Shown here: positions 33,019 through 40,831 of the stretch, in pieces
How positions within the stretch are numbered: position 1 is the stretch's first letter
Layout: each line of letters starts with the position of its first letter
Source of the DNA: an uncultured Acetatifactor sp.
Lineage (GTDB): Bacteria; Bacillota; Clostridia; Lachnospirales; Lachnospiraceae
NCBI GenBank assembly: GCA_910585015.1
Contig: CAJUCT010000002.1
Coordinates: forward strand, 217,088-273,331
Direction of reading: 5' to 3'
DNA: 56,244 nucleotides
Made by a program: the position numbers and the translations under genes
The notes under the pieces: model-generated
The model's database searches: none
What the model was told of the DNA's origin: nothing
Seen by the model: the letters and a program-made list of their open reading frames with translations, nothing else

Positions 33019-34731
33019 ATGTCAAAAAAGCTGAATAAGTATCGAATCAAAGAGAGATTATCACATGCCTTTCTGATGGCGTCCTGCATTCCGGCAGCAG
33101 TTGCAGTGGTGGTACTGATAGTATTGATTGCGGTGGCTCTGGTGTATGCGTCAGCACTGAAAAATTATGGCTTTGCTCAAGGGGATGTGGGTAAGGCTAT
33201 GACATATTTTGCTGAAGCCAGGTCCGCATTACGCGGATGTATCGGGTATGATGACATCGATGCCGTGGAGAATCTACGCAGTGCGCATGATGAGTATGTG
33301 GAAGAGTTTACCCGGAGTTTTGCGGATCTGGAGCACTTCATGGTAACCAAGGAAAATCAGGATATCTACAGAAATATCTCCAGTAAGTTGGATGCTTATT
33401 GGAAATTGGAAAATGAGATATTGGAGTTGGGAGCGGTCATAGATGCGGAGCGGGAAGCCCAGGCGCAGGAGAGAGCATTGACGGAATTAATGCCCATGTT
33501 CGAGGAGATCAATGACCAACTGATTGCCATTATGGAAGTGAAAGTAGATCATGGTAACAGTATGTCTGCCATCATGTTGGTGGTATGTGTCGTACTGGTG
33601 GTGCTGATTGCAGTGGTAATCACTATAGCATTGACGTTTTCCATCCGGTTGGGCAAAAGCATTGCGGCAGGGATTTCCAAACCTTTGGTACTGCTGGGAG
33701 ATAGATTGGAGAATTTTGCCAAAGGAGATTTATATACACCTTTTCCGGATGCGGATACCGAGGATGAAGTGGCGGATATGATCAATGTGGCGAAAGACAT
33801 GGCGGAGTCTCTTGACTTTATTATTTCTGATATGGAATATACTTTGGGCCAGATGGCGGATGCCGACTTTACGGTAAAGTCCAGGGACAAATCCCGATAC
33901 ATAGGCGATTTCCGGCAGTTGTATGAGGCATCAAGCAAGTTAAAGCATCGTCTGGTGGACACCATGCGTTCTATAGAGGAGTCTTCCGTACAGGTTACCG
34001 AAGGATCCGGCCATCTGGCAGAGACCGCTGTAAGCCTTGCTGAGGGCGCCACAGAGCAGGCCGGCGCAGTGGAAGAACTCCAGGCTACAATCACTACGAT
34101 TACCGACGCCGCAGAGAAAGCGGCAGCTTCTGCCCAGGAGGCATATAACCTGTCCCAGAAATATGCGGATGTGGCAGGTGAGAGCAGTGCGGATATGAAG
34201 GAAATGGTTGAGGCCATGAATCGTATCAATGAAACTTCAAAAAAGATCGGCAATATTATTTCCGAGATTGAGAGCATTGCTTCCCAGACGAATCTGCTTT
34301 CCCTGAATGCTTCCATAGAGGCGGCAAGGGCAGGGGAAGCGGGAAGAGGCTTCTCCGTGGTAGCGGATCAGATTAGGCAGCTTGCGGAACAAAGCAGTAA
34401 ATCCGCTGTGGATACCAGAGCTTTAATTGAGGGAACCATGCAGGAAGTTGAAAATGGTAACCAAGTGGCAGGCCGTGCTGCGGCTTCCATTGAGATAGTG
34501 GTGGATGGAATCAGAACAGTGGCACTTTCCTCCAAGGATGTGAGCATTGTCTCCAAGAGCCAGGCTGTCACTATGAAGGAAGCGGAGATTGGGGTCAATC
34601 AGATTTCCGATGTCATTCAAACTAATGCGGCTCTGGCAGAAGAATCTTCCGCAACCAGCCAGGAATTGTCTGCCCAGGCGGCCACTCTGGACTCCCTGAT
34701 CGCCAAGTTCAAACTGCCTGAAAGTAATTAA
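33019..34731 (+). CDS. Methyl-accepting chemotaxis protein
   Basis: A 570-residue transmembrane chemoreceptor. Start at MSKKLNKYRIKERL has AGGAGG upstream; the frame extends 54 bases earlier without support. TM1 spans about 22-45; a four-helix-bundle type ligand domain (about 46-178) follows; TM2 is about 180-205; then HAMP (205-260) and a coiled-coil signalling domain. The conserved hairpin tip ESIASQTNLLSLNASIEAARAGEAGRGFSVVA identifies the kinase-control region. No CheA, CheW or flagellar genes are nearby. Its position after pilT invites a link to twitching, but there is no direct sequence proof. Confidence 0.95.
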   Translation: MSKKLNKYRIKERLSHAFLMASCIPAAVAVVVLIVLIAVALVYASALKNYGFAQGDVGKAMTYFAEARSALRGCIGYDDIDAVENLRSAHDEYVEEFTRSFADLEHFMVTKENQDIYRNISSKLDAYWKLENEILELGAVIDAEREAQAQERALTELMPMFEEINDQLIAIMEVKVDHGNSMSAIMLVVCVVLVVLIAVVITIALTFSIRLGKSIAAGISKPLVLLGDRLENFAKGDLYTPFPDADTEDEVADMINVAKDMAESLDFIISDMEYTLGQMADADFTVKSRDKSRYIGDFRQLYEASSKLKHRLVDTMRSIEESSVQVTEGSGHLAETAVSLAEGATEQAGAVEELQATITTITDAAEKAAASAQEAYNLSQKYADVAGESSADMKEMVEAMNRINETSKKIGNIISEIESIASQTNLLSLNASIEAARAGEAGRGFSVVADQIRQLAEQSSKSAVDTRALIEGTMQEVENGNQVAGRAAASIEIVVDGIRTVALSSKDVSIVSKSQAVTMKEAEIGVNQISDVIQTNAALAEESSATSQELSAQAATLDSLIAKFKLPESN

Positions 34732-34740
34732 TTTTTGCAG

Positions 34741-34927
34741 CAGCAGTAGGATTGTGGGATATTCCCTCTTTCTTCTTAAAGCTGCGGATAAAATTGTCGT
34801 AGTCGTTAAAACCGGGGCGAAACATGCCTCGGCTACGCAGGCACCGTTTTTTAGAAGCGTTTTGGCGTTTGCAATTTTCGCTCCAGCAGATATTCGCGCA
34901 GGGTAAGCCCGGTATGTCTCGCTTTTT
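34741..34927 (-). pseudogene. Relic of an AraC-family regulator (C-terminal HTH)
   Basis: On the minus strand, three frames in succession give ARHTGLTLREYLLERKLQT, then KTLLKNGACVAEACF, then GMFRPGFNDYDNFIRSFKKKEGIS. These are the two helix-turn-helix halves of an AraC DNA-binding domain, in the right order, with at least two frameshifts. No N-terminal domain remains. Because the coding signal is spread over frames, no single long ORF exists. Confidence 0.6.
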
Positions 34928-35115
34928 ATTGTGGGAAGAGGCAGGAGGGGAACGATTTATGGAATGTTCCGTCTCTCGGAATTATGCGGGGTGCCGTCTC
35001 TGGTTTTCTGGGGAGATGCCGCCCCTGCCCATAGAGATATTCAGGGACAGAATATATATCAGAAACGGGATTATTGCGCTCTTTTTAGACAATCTAAAAA
35101 GAACATAGTAATTTC

Positions 35116-35161
35116 AAAAGCGGTTTAACCGAAATTCGAGCAGGGGTTGAACTGCTTTTTT
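35116..35161 (+). terminator. Intrinsic terminator in the relic region
   Basis: AAAAGCGGTTTAACC (35116-35130) pairs with GGTTGAACTGCTTTT (35145-35159) with two G-U pairs, followed by TTT. Confidence 0.7.
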
Positions 35162-35189
35162 ATGTCCATTTTCAGCAGGATGTAGAATT

Positions 35190-35230
35190 TATACTGCTCA
35201 ACAGTTATGATTTCCGAGTAACCTGATTAA
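35190..35230. repeat. Short dispersed repeat, copy B
   Basis: ATACTGCTCAACAGTTA through CCGAGTAACCTGATTA, the partner of 6763-6802. It forms the left boundary of the MFS fragment that follows, suggesting a deletion or insertion junction. Confidence 0.45.
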
Positions 35231-35471
35231 TTCCGGGGTCGAGGAGGCATTGGTCTACGACAGTATGATAAGCCTGGGACGGGAAGAGGAGTATATGCGC
35301 ATGAATGGCATGCCGAATGTGCTGACAGAGGTGGCCCAGAGGATAGCCGCGGTTCTGGGCGGCGTACCGGCGCGGTACTCTTATTTCTGGTGTTACAGTG
35401 CCTGTCTGGTGATCGTAGGGCTGGCGCTGCTGGTATTCGCTTTTTTATGGAATCAAAAAGAGTATTTATAA
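35211..35471 (+). pseudogene. Fragment of an MFS transporter
   Basis: The frame is open from the repeat boundary: SGVEEALVYDSMISLGREEEYMRMNG is the loop typical of MFS transporters (SG.xEALxYDSL..GRE.E), and AQRIAAVLGGVPARYSYFWCYSACLVIVGLALLVFAFLW reads as a transmembrane stretch that joins directly to a charged end. About 80 residues of a usual 400 remain. No ribosome binding site at a normal distance. An internal deletion plus loss of the 5' end explains it. Confidence 0.5.
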
Positions 35472-35545
35472 TATGACATAGGATGTCAGGTTTTTTGTGC
35501 GAAAATAGAACCGAGGCAAGAAAAATCTGAAATCTGAAAAACGGC

Positions 35546-35592
35546 AAATGTTCTGTGGGCAATATCACTGGCAGGACATTTGCGGAACTTGA
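35546..35592 (+). repeat. Relic member of the nested-hairpin family before mutM
   Basis: Arms GCAAATGTTCTG and CAGGACATTTGC, then GGAACTTGAACAG, which matches the tail of the tpiA element (GGAACTTAAACAG). The inner hairpin is missing. The element ends a few bases before the gene's AGGAGG. Confidence 0.5.
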
Positions 35593-35605
35593 ACAGGAGG
35601 TTGTT

Positions 35606-36427
35606 ATGCTGGAGATACCTGAGAGCCGGACAATTGCGGCGCAAATGAATGAAACTATACAGGGGAAACGTATTTTGGAGGCGGAGGCCGCCCATACGCC
35701 CCATTCTTTTGCCTGGTACAGCGGCGAGCCCGCCTTCTATGCGGAGATTATGGAGGGACGGGAAATCGGACGGGCAGAAAGCCTGGGCAGTATGATTGAG
35801 ATGCGGCTTGGGGATTACAGCTTTGTAGTGGGGGACGGCACCAATGCCCGCTATTTTGCTCCGGGGGAAAAGCTGCCGGAGAAGTACCAGATTCGCATTA
35901 CCCTGGAGGATGACAGCCATGTGGTGTGTACGGTACAGATGTACGGTGCCATGTTTCTGGTTCAGCCGGACGTTTATGACAATCCTTACTATCTGGCGGG
36001 AAAGCGTAAGCCCATGCCCAATACAGAGGATTTTACCTATGGATATTTCAAGCAATTGTTTGACGGGCTGTCCGGCAATACTTCCATGAAAGCGTTTCTG
36101 GCCACTGAACAGCGGATTCCGGGGCTGGGAAATGGTGTGCTCCAGGATATTCTGTTGGCGGCAGGGCTTCATCCCAAAAGGAAAATAAGCGGTATGACAG
36201 AGGAGCGGCGCAGAAAAATATATGATGCGGTGCAGGGGACACTGGAGCGGATGACAGCTGCGGGCGGCAGGGACACGGAGAAAGACTTTTTCGGGAGAAA
36301 GGGCGGATACCAGACTTTTCTCAGCAAGAAGACAGTGGGGAAGCCCTGTCCCTATTGTGGGAATCCCATCCAGAAGATGAATTATCTTGGAGGAACGGTA
36401 TATTTCTGCCCTTTTTGCCAGAATTAG
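35606..36427 (+). CDS. Fpg/Nei-family DNA glycosylase-like protein without the N-terminal proline
   Basis: A 273-residue protein of the MutM/Nei fold, which excises oxidised bases and cleaves at the abasic site. The helix-two-turn-helix FLATEQRIPGLGNGVLQDILLAAGLHP and a complete C-terminal zinc finger CPYCGNPIQKMNYLGGTVYFCPFC are present. The N-terminus is MLEIPESRTI where MutM has MPELPEVETI: the glutamate after residue 2 is kept, but the catalytic Pro is Leu. Methionine would not normally be removed before Leu. So strand-cleavage chemistry is likely altered or lost. AGGAGG sits 7 bases before this ATG. Its stop overlaps the end of the next, convergent gene. Confidence 0.85.
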   Translation: MLEIPESRTIAAQMNETIQGKRILEAEAAHTPHSFAWYSGEPAFYAEIMEGREIGRAESLGSMIEMRLGDYSFVVGDGTNARYFAPGEKLPEKYQIRITLEDDSHVVCTVQMYGAMFLVQPDVYDNPYYLAGKRKPMPNTEDFTYGYFKQLFDGLSGNTSMKAFLATEQRIPGLGNGVLQDILLAAGLHPKRKISGMTEERRRKIYDAVQGTLERMTAAGGRDTEKDFFGRKGGYQTFLSKKTVGKPCPYCGNPIQKMNYLGGTVYFCPFCQN

Positions 36428-36906
36428 TTCATAAGTTCCCGGGCAGCTTTGCCGGTCATGTGTTCTATGTCGAGTTCCAGCAGGCACATGCGGGACCAGG
36501 CTTCATTGATGGTGTCGGTGCGTCCCTCCCGGGTATCGGCGGGATAATATTTTTGGGCCAGCAGTTCGATGGCGGCTCTTTTTTCCGATGCATCTTCCAG
36601 GATCCGGAGTCTGCCGAAAGCAATCACGCTTTTATAATAGGTAGTGTACTCTTTAGGCACAATATGATCCTGGGCGATTACACAGAAAGACGCTTTGTCT
36701 GAGTTTTTGATGGCATCTATCTTGTGCCCGCTGACAGCGCTGTGGAAAAATATCTTGGAATCATTGTATACATAACTGATGGGAACCGCATAGGGATAGC
36801 CCTCGTCCCCGGACAGGGCCAGCACTCCTGCGGTTCCCCTTTCCAGAAGCGCAATGCTTTCTTTTTCGTCTAACAGTTGTAGTTTTCTTCTCATTTCCCT
36901 GAACAT
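36424..36906 (-). CDS. NimA-like FMN-binding protein (pyridoxamine 5'-phosphate oxidase fold)
   Basis: A 160-residue split-barrel flavoprotein. MRRKLQLLDEKESIALLERGTAGVLALSGDEGYPYAVPISYVYND is the typical N-terminus, followed by IFFHSAVSGHKIDAIKNSDKASFCVI, the FMN-phosphate contact region. Family members include the nitroimidazole-resistance NimA proteins, which reduce the drug's nitro group; many homologues have other, unknown substrates. So drug resistance should not be assumed. CGGAAGGAGGATCC-like sequence precedes the start on the minus strand. Confidence 0.88.
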   Translation of the reverse strand: MFREMRRKLQLLDEKESIALLERGTAGVLALSGDEGYPYAVPISYVYNDSKIFFHSAVSGHKIDAIKNSDKASFCVIAQDHIVPKEYTTYYKSVIAFGRLRILEDASEKRAAIELLAQKYYPADTREGRTDTINEAWSRMCLLELDIEHMTGKAARELMN

Positions 36907-37098
36907 AGGGATCCTCCTTTTGGTTTACGGCATTGTTCTGCCCATCTCCTGTATCTTAACTTCGGGTTGAGCAGTTTGTTTACGGCTGCACTTATCAGCA
37001 ACCAGTATAGCAGACAGGAAGTGGCAGGTCAATCATTTGGCCGGGTTTTTAACACGAGCTTTTTAACATCCCCCTTTAGCTGTGTTATGCATTTTGCA

Positions 37099-37150
37099 TT
37101 GACAAAGAAAAGATGCCCCTTTAAAATGAAATCATATTCTCTATAGAGAA
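37099..37150 (+). promoter_or_regulatory. Promoter with perfect palindromic operator
   Basis: TTGACA (37099-37104), 17-bp spacer, TAAAAT (37122-37127), then the perfect 14-bp palindrome TTCTCTATAGAGAA (37137-37150) over the expected start site. It drives the small gene at 37218. This is all that the 311-base gap 36907-37217 shows. Confidence 0.6.
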
Positions 37151-37217
37151 CATAAAAGCGAGAGCAATGCCCGATTTGGGCAAGAAAACTTGAAAATGGT
37201 GTCGAAGAGAGTGCCGG

Positions 37218-37574
37218 ATGAAAAGAGGAATCATTTTGGATGAGATCATGCAATTGTGCAAAAGGATCACCGCATATATCCAGGAAGGAGATTATGGATC
37301 CCTTGCCCGAGAGTATGTGTTGCGCAGAGTATCGGAGCTGGATATTAGGAGAGTTCTGGGGGAGTACGGGGGCAGTGTGACTGCGATTTCCGAGGAGGCT
37401 TTTCATAGCGACGCATATCATGTTGTTACGTATAAAGACGGTTCGGGATATCATGTGGATCTGGAACTGTGGATTGATGGGAGTAGGAGCGATCTGACAT
37501 TGCAGGTGGAAGTTAATATGGATGAAAACCGTGAGATCTGCGGTTTTCATATCTTAGATCTATTGGTGATGTAA
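37218..37574 (+). CDS. Hypothetical protein, 118 residues (DUF7668-like)
   Basis: Soluble, starting MKRGIILDEIMQLCKRITAYIQEGDYG; residues 60-118 look like a beta-sheet with SDAYHVVTYKDGSGYHVDLELWIDG. It reminds me of the DUF7668 group, which I cannot confirm. Weak ribosome binding site, but a strong promoter and palindromic operator upstream argue for a regulated real gene. Confidence 0.6.
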   Translation: MKRGIILDEIMQLCKRITAYIQEGDYGSLAREYVLRRVSELDIRRVLGEYGGSVTAISEEAFHSDAYHVVTYKDGSGYHVDLELWIDGSRSDLTLQVEVNMDENREICGFHILDLLVM

Positions 37575-37683
37575 AAGCAGGGGCGGAAAGGTGATTCTTG
37601 AACAGATGGAATATATATGATAAAATGAGAGAAATTGCAAAACCTGCGCAACAAGGACATGCGTATAATGAGGGGGAACCAGT

Positions 37684-40383
37684 ATGGAACGGTTGCATAT
37701 GACGGAATTGTTTGACGTGGACATTCTTCAGCGGGTACAGGAATCATTTTCTATCACCCAGGGAATTTCAGCGGGGATTTCCGATGAAAATGGCGTGGCA
37801 TTGGTGGAGCATACATCGAATTGTGATTTCTGCTCTAAATATACCAAGATGTCGGCGGAGGGCTTAAGGCGGTGCCAGCTGTGTGACAAGCGGGGGGCAC
37901 AGGAGGCCATGCGGAAAAAGGTGCCGGCAATATATACCTGCCACGCCGGACTGACGGATTTTGCTGCTCCAATTCTGGTGAACGGGCAGTTTGTGGGATG
38001 CTTTTTAGGAGGTCAGGTTTTGACGGAGCCTCTGCCCAAAGAAAGAGTGCGGGCCTATGCGGAAGAACTGGGGATTTCCCCGGAGGAATATGTGGAGGCG
38101 GCCTCCAGGATACCTGTTTTTTCCAGGGAAAGAATAGAGCATATTGCCCAGTATATGTACGACATGGGAGATATGCTGTCCAGTATGGCATATAAACAGC
38201 ACTTAACCGTGCAGATGAGCGGTGAACTGAAACGGGAAGCGCATATAAAGTCAGATTTCCTGGCCAATATGAGCCATGAGATCCGTACACCTATGAATGC
38301 GGTCATCGGTATGGCGGAAATGGCGCTGCGGGAAGATCTGCCGCCGGTGGCGAAAGAGTACATCAGACAGATCAAGGCTTCCAGCAATACGCTGTTGAAG
38401 ATTATCAATGACATTCTTGATTTTTCCAAAATCGAGTCGGGAAAGATGGACATCAACCTGGCCGAATATGAACTGTTCTCCATTGTAAAGGATATCTCCA
38501 GCTTTATCATGGCGAGAATCGGAGATAAGAAGCTGGAGTTTATAGTGGATGTGGCCCCGGATATCCCCAGGCAGCTGATGGGAGATCGAATCCGCATTCA
38601 GCAGGTTATTCTGAATCTGGCAAACAATGCGGTCAAATTCACCAGAGAAGGCTGTGTTTACCTTTCTATAAATTATGAGAAAAAGTCGGAACGGGAAATT
38701 CTGATGAAGATTTTTGTGCAGGATACGGGAATGGGAATTAAGAAGGAGGATATGGGGAAACTGTTCCAATCCTTTCAGCAGCTGGACAGCAAAAGAAACC
38801 GCAACATAGAGGGAACCGGTCTTGGGCTTGCGATTTCAAAACAGCTGATTACCCTGATGAATGGAAAGATAGAGGTAGAAAGCGAATATGGAAAGGGAAG
38901 CCGCTTTTCTTTTGAAATTCCGCAGATTGTTCTGGATGCTGCCCCGGCAATAGAGGTGAGTGCGGGACAAAGGAGCGCAAAAGCGGTGGGTCTGCTCTGT
39001 GACAATGAGTATGTGCTGAAAAATATGGAGAAAATGCTCCAAGAGCTTTGTATGGAATTCTTTTTGGTGGAAAGACAGGAGGATTTTGATATACTGGAGA
39101 CCCAAGGGGCGGAATTTATTTTTATGGAGAGCGCATGCTATTCCCGCCAGATGCATAAGTATCTGGAAACACATCCCCAAATTACAGGGGTGTTGTTAGT
39201 CGGTTTTAAGGAGCAGATTAACATAGATTTAGAGAATGTGATGGCAGTCCGCAAACCCCTTTACATACTGGAACTGGCCAAAATACTGGCCCATGAAGAT
39301 CTGTATGCGGGTGAGGAGGAATCGGAGGATGAAGGTTTAGGCTTCATCGCGCCGGATGCGGAGGTCCTTGTGGTGGACGACAACAATGTGAACCTTATAG
39401 TGGCGGAGGGTATTATTGCGCCATTGCAGATGAAGGTTGAGAAGGCTGCCAGCGGAAAACAGGCGCTTGAGATGATAGAGAAAAAGCACTATGACCTGAT
39501 ATTTATGGATCATATGATGCCGGAGCTAGACGGCGTAGAGACCACCCGCCTTATACGCCGCTTCCATGAGGATTACAATGATGTTCCCATTATCGCGTTG
39601 ACCGCCAATGTGATGGAAGAGATGCAGGGAATGTTTCTGGTGGAAGGGATGAATGACTTTGTGGCAAAGCCCATAGAGACCAAAGTTATTGTGGCCAAGA
39701 TCAAGCAGTGGCTGTCCCCTGAAAAGATGCAGCGGGTGGAAAGTAAGGAAAAAAGCAGGGAATACGAACTGGGACGGAAGGGGCCGGAGAAGATTGATAT
39801 TCCGCAGTTGAATATAGAACACGCGCTTCAGCTGGTGGGAAACGAGGATCTGTTTTGGCAGGTTTTAAGGGAATATGCCCGAGTGATTCCTAAAAAGGCA
39901 GGAATGCTGGAGCAGTATTTCGATGCCGGGGACTGGAAAACCTATACGATTGAAACACATGCGTTAAAGAGTTCCTCCAAACAAATCGGGGCAATGGCCC
40001 TATCGGAACTGGCGGCCCAGATGGAGCAGGCGGGTAATAACAATAATATAGAGTTTATCCGTATGCATCACAGCGAATTGTTGGAACAATATCGAGGGTA
40101 TGAGCCAATTTTGGCGAGATATTTTGAAGTTCCAGAGGAAGAAGTAAAGCCGAAGGCTATATATGACGCGGAAATAATATTGGGTTATCTGGATAATATG
40201 CAGGAGGCCGTGGATAACCTGGATATGGATGAGATGGATAAGGTTATAGGTCTGCTGGAACAGGTGGCCCTGGAAGAAAGGGAGACGCAGTGTTTTGTTA
40301 AGATGCGGGAAGCAGTGGAAGAGTTGGATGCCGAAAGCTGCGAGGAACTCATCAAAGAGTGGCGGCAGTTGATTCATATGTAA
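37684..40383 (+). CDS. Hybrid sensor histidine kinase with PocR input domain and HPt
   Basis: An 899-residue multidomain signalling protein with no membrane span. A PocR ligand-binding domain (about 5-165) contains CDFCSKYTKMSAEGLRRCQLCDKRG and CHAGLTDFAAPI, cysteines that could hold a metal or Fe-S centre. HisKA has the phospho-acceptor H198 in MSHEIRTPMNAVIGMAEM; the ATPase follows (NNAVKF, DTGMGI, GTGLGLAIS). Residues about 430-540 form a receiver-like domain that lacks a clear phospho-Asp. A full receiver has D609 (LIFMDHMMPELDG); HPt has H759 (THALKSSS). The C-terminal 60 residues are helical. No response regulator is adjacent, so the output is unknown. Confidence 0.92.
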   Translation: MERLHMTELFDVDILQRVQESFSITQGISAGISDENGVALVEHTSNCDFCSKYTKMSAEGLRRCQLCDKRGAQEAMRKKVPAIYTCHAGLTDFAAPILVNGQFVGCFLGGQVLTEPLPKERVRAYAEELGISPEEYVEAASRIPVFSRERIEHIAQYMYDMGDMLSSMAYKQHLTVQMSGELKREAHIKSDFLANMSHEIRTPMNAVIGMAEMALREDLPPVAKEYIRQIKASSNTLLKIINDILDFSKIESGKMDINLAEYELFSIVKDISSFIMARIGDKKLEFIVDVAPDIPRQLMGDRIRIQQVILNLANNAVKFTREGCVYLSINYEKKSEREILMKIFVQDTGMGIKKEDMGKLFQSFQQLDSKRNRNIEGTGLGLAISKQLITLMNGKIEVESEYGKGSRFSFEIPQIVLDAAPAIEVSAGQRSAKAVGLLCDNEYVLKNMEKMLQELCMEFFLVERQEDFDILETQGAEFIFMESACYSRQMHKYLETHPQITGVLLVGFKEQINIDLENVMAVRKPLYILELAKILAHEDLYAGEEESEDEGLGFIAPDAEVLVVDDNNVNLIVAEGIIAPLQMKVEKAASGKQALEMIEKKHYDLIFMDHMMPELDGVETTRLIRRFHEDYNDVPIIALTANVMEEMQGMFLVEGMNDFVAKPIETKVIVAKIKQWLSPEKMQRVESKEKSREYELGRKGPEKIDIPQLNIEHALQLVGNEDLFWQVLREYARVIPKKAGMLEQYFDAGDWKTYTIETHALKSSSKQIGAMALSELAAQMEQAGNNNNIEFIRMHHSELLEQYRGYEPILARYFEVPEEEVKPKAIYDAEIILGYLDNMQEAVDNLDMDEMDKVIGLLEQVALEERETQCFVKMREAVEELDAESCEELIKEWRQLIHM

Positions 40384-40831
40384 AATCTGCATTTACGGTC
40401 TGGTACGGCCCGGATTTTAACATCAGGGCAGATAACTTTATGGCTTTTGGGGAAGCAATGGACTGAACTATGGGGTTGACCGGATCCGCTTTTGTATGTT
40501 AAGCTAGGACTAGCAAAGGAAAGGGGTGAAAAGATGATTCAGTAGTCTATCAGAACAAATGTAGCAGGAATAAGCGAGTCAGCACAGTTGTGCGTTCATT
40601 TTTGCTGCCCGAAGGATAGACGGATCATCTTGTTTCTATATGCCCAGTTTTCCGGATATGTAGTGAGGAAGAGACTGTTTTATAGTCTTTTAGAGAAAAT
40701 ATGGCTGTTAGCGGGGACGAACGATCCTGTCAGGGATTGTTCGTCTTTTTGCATGGTTATTTTGCATATAGCAGCGGGAATGTCCTTATGCGCGGCAGAG
40801 TAGAAGCACACTGTGGAAATGGAGGAAAACA
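40384..40831. other. Gap with a terminator only
   Basis: No gene is supported here. A short frame after AAAGGGGTG (ATG ATT CAG then stop at 40534-40545) is not a gene. The stem GACGAACGATCC (40716-40727)/GGATTGTTCGTC (40734-40745), followed by TTTTT, is an intrinsic terminator before the GNAT gene; upstream of it could be a small untranslated transcript. Confidence 0.5.

Noticed and set aside
34824..35108. 94-codon plus-strand ORF after the chemoreceptor
   Set aside because: It runs antisense over the AraC relic and has no ribosome binding site.
36424..36906. Calling the NimA-like gene a nitroimidazole resistance gene
   Set aside because: Family membership alone does not show drug reduction; many homologues are unrelated to resistance.
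40588..40803. 71-codon ORF before the GNAT gene
   Set aside because: It passes through an intrinsic terminator and lacks a start signal.
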